Below the pieces are notes generated by a model. The model did not search any database. It worked only from the letters and a program-made list of their open reading frames with translations, and was not told the DNA's origin. Made by a program: the position numbers and the translations under genes. This document shows positions 1 to 5,117 of a DNA stretch of 5,117 nt, in pieces; position 1 is the stretch's first letter; the number at the start of each line of letters is the position of its first letter. This stretch comes from Synergistaceae bacterium (lineage in GTDB: Bacteria; Synergistota; Synergistia; Synergistales; Synergistaceae). Location of the stretch: the NCBI GenBank assembly GCA_012728505.1, contig JAAYEY010000196.1, forward strand, positions 1-5,117. Direction: 5' to 3'.

Positions 1-153
1 ATGAAAGAAATTGCTTATTTTGTATCCAGCAGACTTGCGATAATCGATGAAGTGCAGAGCACTGCAACACACATCGTGCTAGTAAGGTATAAGGACCATG
101 GGACTTCGTTCGTTGAACCGCACAAAGATTTAAGGATGGTAGTTACTCCTTGA
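1..153 (+). CDS. Lrp/AsnC-family transcriptional regulator, C-terminal end only
   Basis: Reading frame 1 is open from the left edge to a TGA at 151-153 and gives the last 50 residues of a protein. The pattern EIAYFVSSRLA...VQSTATHIVLVRYKD resembles the C-terminal ligand-sensing and oligomerisation (RAM) half of Lrp/AsnC regulators, where a helix-forming IxxFI..KLA segment is followed by the conserved V-STATH-VL strand. The family is normally about 150 residues, so roughly two thirds, including the DNA-binding helix-turn-helix, lie outside the window. The ATG at base 1 is therefore probably internal and not the true start. The stop overlaps the TTG start of the aminotransferase, so the two genes are probably co-transcribed and translationally coupled. 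Lrp regulators usually respond to amino acids, which suits control of the neighbouring aminotransferase. The family call is by remembered resemblance and the effector is unknown. Confidence 0.72.
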   Translation: MKEIAYFVSSRLAIIDEVQSTATHIVLVRYKDHGTSFVEPHKDLRMVVTP

Positions 154-1310
154 GAGATTTTATCTGCGATAAAATAAAAGGGATAAAGCCGTCCGGTATA
201 AGGCGGCTTTTTGATATAGCAAACGAAATACCTGACGTAATATCCCTCGGAGTCGGCGAACCCGATTTCGATACTCCTTGGCATGTAAGGGAAGAGGGGA
301 TTTACTCACTTCAGAAGGGCTACACCTTCTACACGTCTAACGCAGGTCTTCCGGAACTCAGGGAAGAGATATGCAAGAACATAAAAAAGAAATACGGTCT
401 CGACTACGACAATAAAAATGAAGTGGTCGTTACTGTTGGTGGCAGCGAGGCCATAGATATCGCGCTCAGGGCGCTCTTAAACCCAGGAGACGAAGTTATC
501 TGCCCCGAACCATGTTTCGTCTCTTACCAGCCATGTATACTGCTTTCAGACGGAGTGCCTGTGCCAATAGAACTGAGTGCTGACACAGAATTCCGTTTGA
601 CTCCGGACAAGCTTGAAGAAGCGATAACAAAAAAAACCAAAGCCCTCCTAATGTCATTTCCTAGCAATCCGACCGGAGCCATAATGGAGAGGAACGACCT
701 TGAGAAGATAGCGGAAGTAGTTATCAGACATGACTTGATCGTCATAAGTGACGAAATATACAGCGAGCTCTCATACAAAAACCATCACGTAAGCATAGCA
801 AATATGCCCGGGATGCAAGAGCGAACTATACTTATAAACGGGTTTTCAAAAGCCTACGCAATGACGGGCTGGCGCTTGGGATATGCTCTGGCTCCGGCAC
901 ATATAATGGAATTTATGCTGAAAATTCATCAATTTGCAATAATGTCCGCTCCAACGATAAGCCAATATGCTGCAGTCGCAGCACTGCGTAACGGAGAAGG
1001 CGATATAAAGATGATGAGGGAATCATACAATCAGAGAAGGCGCTACCTGATGGATGCCTTCAAAAAGATGCAGCTTCCCTGCTTCGAACCTTTCGGGGCA
1101 TTCTACGTCTTCCCTGACATATCTGAGTTTGGCATGACCTCCGAGGAATTTTGCACAGCTCTCCTCAAGGCTGAGAACGTTGCGGCGGTACCAGGTTCGG
1201 CTTTCGGCGAATGCGGTGACGGACATGTTAGAATATCCTATGCATACTCTACTGAAACTCTCAAAGAGGCTATGAAAAGGCTAGGAAGATTCATTAAAAC
1301 GCTCCGATAA
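150..1310 (+). CDS. PLP-dependent class I/II aminotransferase
   Basis: A complete 386-residue fold-type I aminotransferase, the usual length for cytosolic aspartate/alanine/aromatic-type (group I-gamma) enzymes that move an amino group between an amino acid and a 2-oxo acid through pyridoxal phosphate. Visible motifs in order are the N-terminal substrate loop ISLGVGEPDFDTP (31-43), YTSNAGLPELR (61-71), PSNPTG with Asn173 (171-176), SDEIY with Asp201 and Tyr204 (200-204), the Schiff-base Lys234 in SKAYAMTGWRLGY, and the carboxylate-binding Arg361 in VRISY. All expected catalytic residues are present. The TTG start is chosen because stop codons lie just upstream in this frame, no ATG is available before the conserved region, and AAGGATGG sits about 10 bases before it. 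The TTGA overlap with the regulator gene implies translational coupling. The exact amino-acid substrate cannot be read from the sequence. Pairing with an Lrp-type regulator suggests catabolic or nitrogen-responsive use. Confidence 0.93.
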   Translation: MRDFICDKIKGIKPSGIRRLFDIANEIPDVISLGVGEPDFDTPWHVREEGIYSLQKGYTFYTSNAGLPELREEICKNIKKKYGLDYDNKNEVVVTVGGSEAIDIALRALLNPGDEVICPEPCFVSYQPCILLSDGVPVPIELSADTEFRLTPDKLEEAITKKTKALLMSFPSNPTGAIMERNDLEKIAEVVIRHDLIVISDEIYSELSYKNHHVSIANMPGMQERTILINGFSKAYAMTGWRLGYALAPAHIMEFMLKIHQFAIMSAPTISQYAAVAALRNGEGDIKMMRESYNQRRRYLMDAFKKMQLPCFEPFGAFYVFPDISEFGMTSEEFCTALLKAENVAAVPGSAFGECGDGHVRISYAYSTETLKEAMKRLGRFIKTLR

Positions 1311-1328
1311 AGACCTCAATAAAAAAGG

Positions 1329-1372
1329 AAAAGCCCCCGAAATTAAGAATATCGGAGGCTTTTTTATTTTTT
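1329..1372 (+). terminator. Rho-independent terminator after the aminotransferase, probably bidirectional
   Basis: A 12-base-pair stem (1329-1340 with 1352-1363, one C/A mismatch at 1336/1356) has an 11-base loop and is followed by T-runs at 1360-1365 and 1367-1372. It begins about 18 bases after the aminotransferase stop. On the opposite strand the same stem is followed by TTTTCCTTTTTT, so it can also end transcripts of the leftward hypothetical gene at 1474-1845, which has no nearer terminator. Confidence 0.9.
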
Positions 1373-1473
1373 ATGAATAATCCGTAGCAAGCTTAATGCA
1401 GCCACTCTACATCTGACAGATTCGATATTGCTTTCTATGATTCCTCATCACCTATGTTAAAATTCAAACCCGC

Positions 1474-1845
1474 TTATTCCAGGGTATATATCGTCCATTT
1501 CAGTGATGCTGCTTTCCTAGCAAGCTTTAGATCCCCTTTTAAATAAAGATCTTTGAAGGCTACTATTTGGCCCGGTTCAAGTATCGTTTCATCGATGAAG
1601 ATATCCCCTATTTCTTGTCTATCTTCACTTACAAAGCTACAGGCAGCTGAAAATTTAATAGTCTTTTCACCCTTGTTGACCAACGTGATATTGACCCCTT
1701 CCGAAGTCACCTTAAGCCCCCTGTACTCAACAGGCAGTCCGTTGGGAATCTGTCCTTTTGAACTGAATACCGCGAAGGCAGGAATGGCAAAAATCAAAAT
1801 CAGGATCATTGCTATAGTTAGCTTTTTCAATTCCGACAACCCCAC
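1474..1845 (-). CDS. Hypothetical secreted or membrane-anchored protein
   Basis: A 123-residue protein of unknown function. Residues 9-27 form a strongly hydrophobic segment (LTIAMILILIFAIPAFAVF) after a short Lys-containing start, so it is either an N-terminal membrane anchor or a signal peptide, with AFA as a possible cleavage site near residue 25. Residues 41-121 alternate hydrophobic and polar positions, with an NxGxKTIKF turn and an ILEPGQ motif (88-93). This resembles small extracytoplasmic beta-sandwich domains of the FxLYD type, but the match is not firm. There is one cysteine (Cys69). The start is GTG at 1845 with GAGG about 5 bases upstream. TTG two codons later (1839) would have better spacing and cannot be excluded. 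The gene stands alone, convergent with the aminotransferase. A putative promoter lies at 2024-2053, which would give a leader of about 170 bases containing the cloverleaf element. I do not recognise the family. Confidence 0.75.
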   Translation of the reverse strand: MGLSELKKLTIAMILILIFAIPAFAVFSSKGQIPNGLPVEYRGLKVTSEGVNITLVNKGEKTIKFSAACSFVSEDRQEIGDIFIDETILEPGQIVAFKDLYLKGDLKLARKAASLKWTIYTLE

Positions 1846-1913
1846 TTCTTCCTCTGTAATGTTTAACTCAACTTTTCCACCTGTTGTTATTAGTGATTTT
1901 ATGTACCTCTTTT

Positions 1914-2003
1914 TCGTCTTCTCCGCATGATTCTAGCGGAGATCCAGTGTCTTTAAATATTTAAGTCACTGGTTCCCCGTTAAGTTGCGCCCGGGGAAGA
2001 CGA
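1914..2003. other. Cloverleaf-like element: outer inverted repeat enclosing three hairpins
   Basis: This 90-base non-coding element is built almost entirely of perfect complementary arms. The outer repeat is TCGTCTTC (1914-1921) and GAAGACGA (1996-2003). Inside are hairpin 1 (TCTCCGC 1920-1926 with GCGGAGA 1936-1942, 9-base loop), hairpin 2 (CCAGTG 1944-1949 with CACTGG 1967-1972, AT-rich near-palindromic interior) and hairpin 3 (TTCCCCG 1973-1979 with CGGGGAA 1992-1998, 12-base loop). If 1914-1918 pair with 1999-2003, all four helices coexist with only T1919 and T1943 unpaired at the junction. The structure can form in RNA from either strand or as a DNA cruciform. No T-run follows on either side, so it is not a simple terminator. 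It could be a leader RNA of the leftward gene, a small RNA, or a small palindromic mobile or intergenic repeat. I do not recognise it as a known riboswitch. The structure is directly visible and its role is unknown. Confidence 0.7.
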
Positions 2004-2023
2004 TGGGGAAGTAGTGTGTATAG

Positions 2024-2053
2024 ATTTTATCATATCTGTCCAGTTAGTATCAG
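2024..2053 (-). promoter_or_regulatory. Candidate extended -10 promoter for the leftward hypothetical gene
   Basis: On the - strand, TG-A-TAAAAT (2032 to 2024) is an extended -10 element with five of six matches to TATAAT. A weak -35 (CTGATA, 2053-2048, four of six) lies 18 bases upstream. Transcription would start near 2017, giving a leader that includes the whole 1914-2003 element before the GTG at 1845. There is no independent support beyond consensus and position. Confidence 0.4.
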
Positions 2054-2118
2054 TCTCTTTACTCATAGTTTATTTCAGTAGAAAGACCTGTTCTCGTTAA
2101 AGAAGGTATCGTATCATT

Positions 2119-2154
2119 AAAACAAAGAGCGACCTCCCTCAAAGGAAGCCGCTC
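2119..2154 (-). terminator. Rho-independent terminator of tRNA-Ser
   Basis: Read on the - strand, GAGCG (2154-2150) pairs with CGCTC (2131-2127), and an inner CTTCC pairs with GGGAG around a TTTGA loop. The stem is followed by TTTGTTTT (2126-2119). It begins about 11 bases after the encoded CCA end of the tRNA and has no T-run on the + side, so it acts leftwards. Confidence 0.85.
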
Positions 2155-2165
2155 GAAATAAAGTC

Positions 2166-2253
2166 TGGCGGAGAGCAGAGGATTCGAACCCCTGGGGCTG
2201 TGACACCCAGCTGATTTCAAGTCAGCCACCATCGACCACTCGGACAGCTCTCC
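2166..2253 (-). tRNA. tRNA-Ser(UGA)
   Basis: An 88-base class II tRNA read on the - strand. The acceptor stem GGAGAGC/GCTCTCC is perfect, with discriminator G and a genomically encoded CCA at 2168-2166. The anticodon stem GCTGA/TCAGC encloses loop CTTGAAA, giving anticodon TGA (2219-2217), which reads UCA serine codons. A long variable arm (GGGTG...CAGCCC) follows, then a T arm with loop TTCGAAT. The long variable arm and the G discriminator agree with serine identity. A consensus promoter lies immediately upstream and a terminator immediately downstream, so it is a single-gene transcription unit. No duplicated tRNA 3' end indicating an integrated element is seen in the window. Confidence 0.96.
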
Positions 2254-2269
2254 AGTCAACAACGTTAAT

Positions 2270-2297
2270 ATTATAGCGACCTTTTCGTTTCAGGCAA
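2270..2297 (-). promoter_or_regulatory. Sigma-70-type promoter of tRNA-Ser
   Basis: On the - strand, TTGCCT (2297-2292) and a perfect TATAAT (2275-2270) are separated by 16 bases. The predicted start near 2263 lies about 10 bases before the tRNA 5' end. The promoter occupies the 78-base gap shared with the divergent copper ATPase gene, so the two units may influence each other. Confidence 0.75.
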
Positions 2298-2331
2298 GTC
2301 TTTAAATAATTTTTTCGGAGGAAAATCGACC

Positions 2332-4494
2332 ATGTCAGAAAACAAAATGTCTTTTAGGGTAACAGGTATGACCTGCACAACCTGTTCAAAAATAGTTGAA
2401 AGAACGCTGTCAAAAGTTGAGGGAGTTTCATATGCTTCCGTCAACCTTGCGACTGAGAGTGTATTTGTTTCAGCTGACGAGTCTGTCACCTTTGAAATGC
2501 TTGAAGCCGCAGTAGAGAAAAGTGGTTATAAGATACTAAAAGAGGCTCCCTCCGATATTGACGATATAAAATACAGGGAAGCAAGAAAAGATCTTTTCTT
2601 CATCCTTCTCTTAGGTTTGCCCATGTCAATACTTATGTTTATGCATATGGCCATGGGAATACATTACAGCTGGTACGGGATCATGGAGATAGTGGTCGGA
2701 GGCGTAGCAATATTCTGGGGAGGCCGCAAAACTCTCCGTGGGGCTTGGATAGCAATCGCACACGCCCATACTAACATGGATACTCTTATTGCTATTAGTG
2801 CGGTAGCTTCATGGGTAACAGCTATTATGAACTATTCAGGTCTTGATATCCCTTCCTTCGGCACAGTAGGCGTGATGATACTTATGCTACACCTCACCGG
2901 CAGGTATATAGAGTCCCACCTAAGGGACAGGGCGGCAAAACAGATTAAGACCCTGCTGAAACTTCAGCCAAGAGAAGCCCGTGTAGTATTTGAAAATGAG
3001 ACCCATATGGTACCGATAGAAGCCGTCAAACCTGATACTATGATTCAGGTCAATCCCGGAGAGAGAATACCGCTTGACGGCATAGTCATAGAGGGGCTTT
3101 CTGGAGTAGACGAATCTCTTTTGACGGGTGAATCTCAACCTGTCGCCAAAGACAAAGGATCAGACGTTACCGGCGGGGCAATGAACCTATCCGGTGTGCT
3201 TTTGATACAAACAACAAAGGTAGGAGAGGACACATTCCTCTCAAAAATGCTCGACCTGGTCAGAGAAGCACAGGGAAGTAAGGTCCCTCTTCAGGATCTC
3301 GCGGACAGGATAACGTTAGTTTTCGTTCCTGCTGTTATATCACTGGCCTCTCTCAGTGCTGTCTTTTGGTTTTTCTTTTTCGACAGACTTTCCGCATACG
3401 TGACGCCCATAGCCTCTTATCTACCTTGGCCAACGGCATTCTACTCTCCCGTCTCTGCTGCCGCTTATTCCTTTGTAGCCACTCTCGTCATAGCATGCCC
3501 ATGCGCACTTGGTCTAGCGACTCCTATTGCTCTTGTAGCAAGCACCGGAGAAGCTTCAAAGCATGGTCTTTTGATTAGGAATGCAGAAGCTATCCAGACA
3601 TTGCACGAAGTTGATTACGCCATCCTTGATAAAACAGGGACACTCACTGCAGGAGAACCTGAAGTCCTTGAATGGGAACTTGAAGAAAATGCAACGCCAT
3701 TCGTTTTTACTCTTGAATCCAATTCAGGCCATCCTGCTGCCAAAGCTGTTGTAAGAATTCTGGGTACACATGAGTCCAATAAACCAGATACCGTTAAAGA
3801 GATTCCTGGAGAGGGTGTGCTGGGAAAATGGGGAGAGGACGAATGGTTCGTCGGCAGACCTTTGAACAGATCGAAGTGGACAGCTAGGTCCGCACTGGCA
3901 AGAACGATAGTAGAAGTAAGGAAAAATGACATACCTATAGGTTTCTTTGCTATCTCAGATCAGATAAGGGAAGACTCAAAAGAAGCTGTTTCAGCCTTGG
4001 ACCGACTTGGCATAACCACAATGATGGCTACCGGAGATGGGATGGAAGCCGCATTGGAAATAGGCGAGCAAGCCGGGATCGAGGACATAAGATGGGAAGT
4101 ACATCCAGAAGATAAGCTCTCTATAGTCAGAGAACTTCAAAGTAAAGGGAAAAAAGTTCTTATGGCCGGTGACGGAATCAATGATGCGGCAGCCCTCAAG
4201 GGCGCCCATGTAGGTGTCGCAATGGGCGGAGGTATGGACCTTGCTGTCGACAGCGCGGACATTGTCATCCTCAAGGGCGGCATCTCAAAAATAGTATCTG
4301 CTGTTAAAATATCTGATAAAACATGGCAGGTAATACGCCAGAATCTTTTTGGAGCATTTTTCTACAATATAATCGCCATACCGCTTGCCATGCTTGGACT
4401 GCTCCACCCGCTTGTAGCGGAGGTAGCTATGGCAGCAAGTTCTATAACAGTTATTTTGAACTCGCTTCGAATTTTAGGCTCGGCAGACGAATAA
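2332..4494 (+). CDS. copA: Cu+-exporting P1B-1-type ATPase
   Basis: A 720-residue heavy-metal P-type ATPase that uses ATP to move Cu+ out of the cytoplasm. One N-terminal HMA domain (about 6-70) carries the metal-binding TCTTC (Cys15, Cys18). Eight membrane segments are visible, at about 88-107, 115-131, 150-168, 174-193, 328-350, 376-403, 668-690 and 693-714. The actuator loop has TGES (265-268). The transport site has CPC (389-391), N671-x6-Y678-N679-x4-P684, and M700-x2-S703-S704, which together are the P1B-1 copper signature. The phosphorylated Asp433 is in DKTGT. The nucleotide domain has HP (467-468) and GEG (493-495). The hinge has GDGIND (613-618). An oddity is TGDG at 567-570 where the family usually has TGDN. 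The start is supported by GGAGG 10 bases upstream. Tandem TAA stops end the gene, and copZ follows after 18 bases. Its own promoter is not clear in the 78-base gap, and no CopY, CsoR or CueR-type operator was seen. Confidence 0.95.
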   Translation: MSENKMSFRVTGMTCTTCSKIVERTLSKVEGVSYASVNLATESVFVSADESVTFEMLEAAVEKSGYKILKEAPSDIDDIKYREARKDLFFILLLGLPMSILMFMHMAMGIHYSWYGIMEIVVGGVAIFWGGRKTLRGAWIAIAHAHTNMDTLIAISAVASWVTAIMNYSGLDIPSFGTVGVMILMLHLTGRYIESHLRDRAAKQIKTLLKLQPREARVVFENETHMVPIEAVKPDTMIQVNPGERIPLDGIVIEGLSGVDESLLTGESQPVAKDKGSDVTGGAMNLSGVLLIQTTKVGEDTFLSKMLDLVREAQGSKVPLQDLADRITLVFVPAVISLASLSAVFWFFFFDRLSAYVTPIASYLPWPTAFYSPVSAAAYSFVATLVIACPCALGLATPIALVASTGEASKHGLLIRNAEAIQTLHEVDYAILDKTGTLTAGEPEVLEWELEENATPFVFTLESNSGHPAAKAVVRILGTHESNKPDTVKEIPGEGVLGKWGEDEWFVGRPLNRSKWTARSALARTIVEVRKNDIPIGFFAISDQIREDSKEAVSALDRLGITTMMATGDGMEAALEIGEQAGIEDIRWEVHPEDKLSIVRELQSKGKKVLMAGDGINDAAALKGAHVGVAMGGGMDLAVDSADIVILKGGISKIVSAVKISDKTWQVIRQNLFGAFFYNIIAIPLAMLGLLHPLVAEVAMAASSITVILNSLRILGSADE

Positions 4495-4512
4495 TAAAGG
4501 AGGATCTCGAAA

Positions 4513-4716
4513 ATGAAAGAATTCAAACTCAAAGTTCCGGATATGACGTGCGGCCATTGTGAAAAACGTATACGTGAAGCTGTATCTTCTCTTGGTGGAA
4601 CGGTGACATCGCTCGATCTCGAAACAAAGATAGTTATAGTAGAAACAGATGTTTCGGAAGAAAAGCTACTCGAGGCCATTGATGATGCGGGATATACGGG
4701 TGAAATAATAAACTAA
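4513..4716 (+). CDS. copZ: HMA-domain copper chaperone, CopZ type
   Basis: A 67-residue single heavy-metal-associated domain, the normal length for CopZ. The MTCGHC motif (11-16) supplies Cys13 and Cys16 as Cu+ ligands, with the adjacent His15 typical of bacterial copper chaperones. The hydrophobic pattern fits a beta-alpha-beta-beta-alpha-beta fold ending in AGYTG (59-63), where the Tyr usually lies near the metal loop. It has no signal peptide, so it acts in the cytoplasm, carrying Cu+ to the ATPase or buffering it. The ATG is preceded by AAGGAGGA with about 9 bases of spacing, and the 18-base gap after copA indicates one operon. The ATPase's own HMA domain has a different metal loop (TCTTC), so the two domains are not recent duplicates. 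Copper is favoured over other soft metals because the neighbouring ATPase has the copper signature. Confidence 0.92.
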   Translation: MKEFKLKVPDMTCGHCEKRIREAVSSLGGTVTSLDLETKIVIVETDVSEEKLLEAIDDAGYTGEIIN

Positions 4717-4728
4717 TGTGATAGACTT

Positions 4729-4750
4729 AGTTTAGGTAAGTTTTAGGTAA
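4729..4750 (+). repeat. Tandem 11-base direct repeat between copZ and the third gene
   Basis: TTTAGGTAA occurs at 4731-4739 and again at 4742-4750, an 11-base period close to one helical turn. The 11-base units (4729-4739 and 4740-4750) differ at two positions. The second copy ends directly at the GAGGAGG ribosome binding site (4752-4758). It could be a local duplication or a small regulator site in the transcript or DNA. No function is shown. Confidence 0.6.
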
Positions 4751-4765
4751 AGAGGAGGAATAAAA

Positions 4766-5116
4766 ATGAAAAAGATTTTAATATACATAATTGCCATGCT
4801 GTTGATAGTAACCTCAGCCGGTACAGTTTTCGCACATCCTCCTAAGGACGCTAATGTAGCTTGGGACAAAGCAACTGAGACTTTGACCGTCACAGCTGAT
4901 CACAACGTCAACGACGCTGAGAAACACTATATCCTCACTCTCACAGTGTTCGAGGGCAACAAGCAGTTACTGCTCAAACAGTACGATAAACAGAACAGCC
5001 CCGCCGGATTCAGCGATAGCGTTATGTTAAAGGGACTTAAATCTGGTTCTGTGGTGCGCGTCCAGCTAGTATGCAACATAATGGGTTCTACAGAAGCTGA
5101 GATAAAGATTCCGTAG
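4766..5116 (+). CDS. Secreted superoxide-reductase-fold-like protein, putative metal binding
   Basis: A complete 116-residue precursor, with the stop one base before the window edge. Residues 1-23 are a clear signal peptide (KK, hydrophobic core, VFA at the cleavage site), leaving a 93-residue extracytoplasmic protein that begins His24-Pro-Pro. The mature part is beta-rich, with DHNV (His46), EKHYI (His54) and VCNIMG (Cys103, Met106). In desulfoferrodoxin/superoxide reductase the iron ligands occur in similar patches (HPM..., KHYI, CNxHG), so this looks like a distant member of that fold. The last His of CNxHG is replaced by Met and the spacing between the two His patches is longer, so normal superoxide reductase activity is doubtful. 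The start is supported by GAGGAGG 7 bases upstream. It lies 49 bases after copZ, probably in the same operon, which suggests binding of exported copper or a redox role at the membrane. The family call is moderate and the copper role is an inference. Confidence 0.6.
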   Translation: MKKILIYIIAMLLIVTSAGTVFAHPPKDANVAWDKATETLTVTADHNVNDAEKHYILTLTVFEGNKQLLLKQYDKQNSPAGFSDSVMLKGLKSGSVVRVQLVCNIMGSTEAEIKIP

Positions 5117-5117
5117 G

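Noticed and set aside
1373..1473. Possible small gene or RNA between the terminator and the hypothetical gene
   Set aside because: No supported start with a ribosome binding site, hairpin or promoter was found. It looks like the 3' untranslated region of the leftward gene.
1553..1930. Rightward ORF of 125 codons opposite the hypothetical gene
   Set aside because: It is antisense to a protein with a clear hydrophobic N-terminus and a plausible start. It has no ribosome binding site of note and no recognisable motif.
1920..1942. Hairpin 1 as a rho-independent terminator
   Set aside because: No T-run follows the stem on either strand.
1920..1998. Cloverleaf element as a tRNA or tRNA pseudogene
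   Set aside because: The arms are too long, there is no T-loop or anticodon-loop pattern, and hairpin 2 is a long AT-rich near-palindrome.
1936..2174. GCGGAGA shared by hairpin 1 and the tRNA 3' region, as a possible attachment site duplication
   Set aside because: Only 7 bases match, no integrase gene is present, and the copy is explained by the hairpin itself.
2059..2262. Leftward ORF of 67 codons over the tRNA
   Set aside because: It runs through the whole tRNA-Ser gene and its terminator, so it cannot be coding.
3366..4209. Several ORFs in other frames of the ATPase gene (both strands)
   Set aside because: They overlap a fully conserved ATPase coding sequence and show no domain features of their own.
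4766..5116. Third copper-operon gene as a true CopC or as an active superoxide reductase
   Set aside because: The CopC Met-rich and HxPxxS-type pattern is not present beyond the N-terminal His, and the last iron-ligand His of superoxide reductase is Met. Only a fold-level relation is claimed.

Overview
The window looks like a piece of an ordinary bacterial chromosome of moderate GC, with frequent ATA (Ile) and AGA/AGG (Arg) codons, strong GGAGG-type ribosome binding sites and short intergenic gaps. The overlapping Lrp-type regulator and aminotransferase, a single-HMA copper ATPase, and a secreted protein resembling the superoxide-reductase fold suggest an anaerobe, perhaps Synergistota or a Clostridia-like lineage. 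That assignment is an inference from composition and gene content only.

Left part (1-1372, + strand): the 3' end of an Lrp/AsnC-family regulator overlaps by 4 bases the TTG start of a complete PLP-dependent class I/II aminotransferase. The pair forms an amino-acid-metabolism operon that closes with a rho-independent terminator able to work on both strands.

Middle part (1373-2297, mainly - strand): a small hypothetical membrane-anchored or secreted protein is read leftwards towards the same terminator. The roughly 320 bases upstream of it hold an extended -10 promoter candidate and a 90-base element (1914-2003). In this element an outer inverted repeat encloses three contiguous hairpins, giving a cloverleaf with almost no unpaired junction bases. 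I do not recognise this element, and it is the most interesting structure in the window. Further right are a tRNA-Ser(UGA) gene on the - strand, its terminator, and a good sigma-70-type promoter.

Right part (2332-5116, + strand): a copper-handling operon. It encodes a Cu+-exporting P1B-1 ATPase (CopA type), a small HMA copper chaperone (CopZ type) 18 bases downstream, and a secreted protein whose mature N-terminus is predicted to be His. That protein carries part of the His/Cys ligand pattern of the superoxide-reductase (desulfoferrodoxin) fold. The likely logic is that the chaperone carries Cu+ in the cytoplasm, the ATPase exports it, and the third protein acts outside the membrane. A metal-binding role for the third protein is inferred from its context and residues. 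No classical copper-responsive operator is visible in front of the operon.
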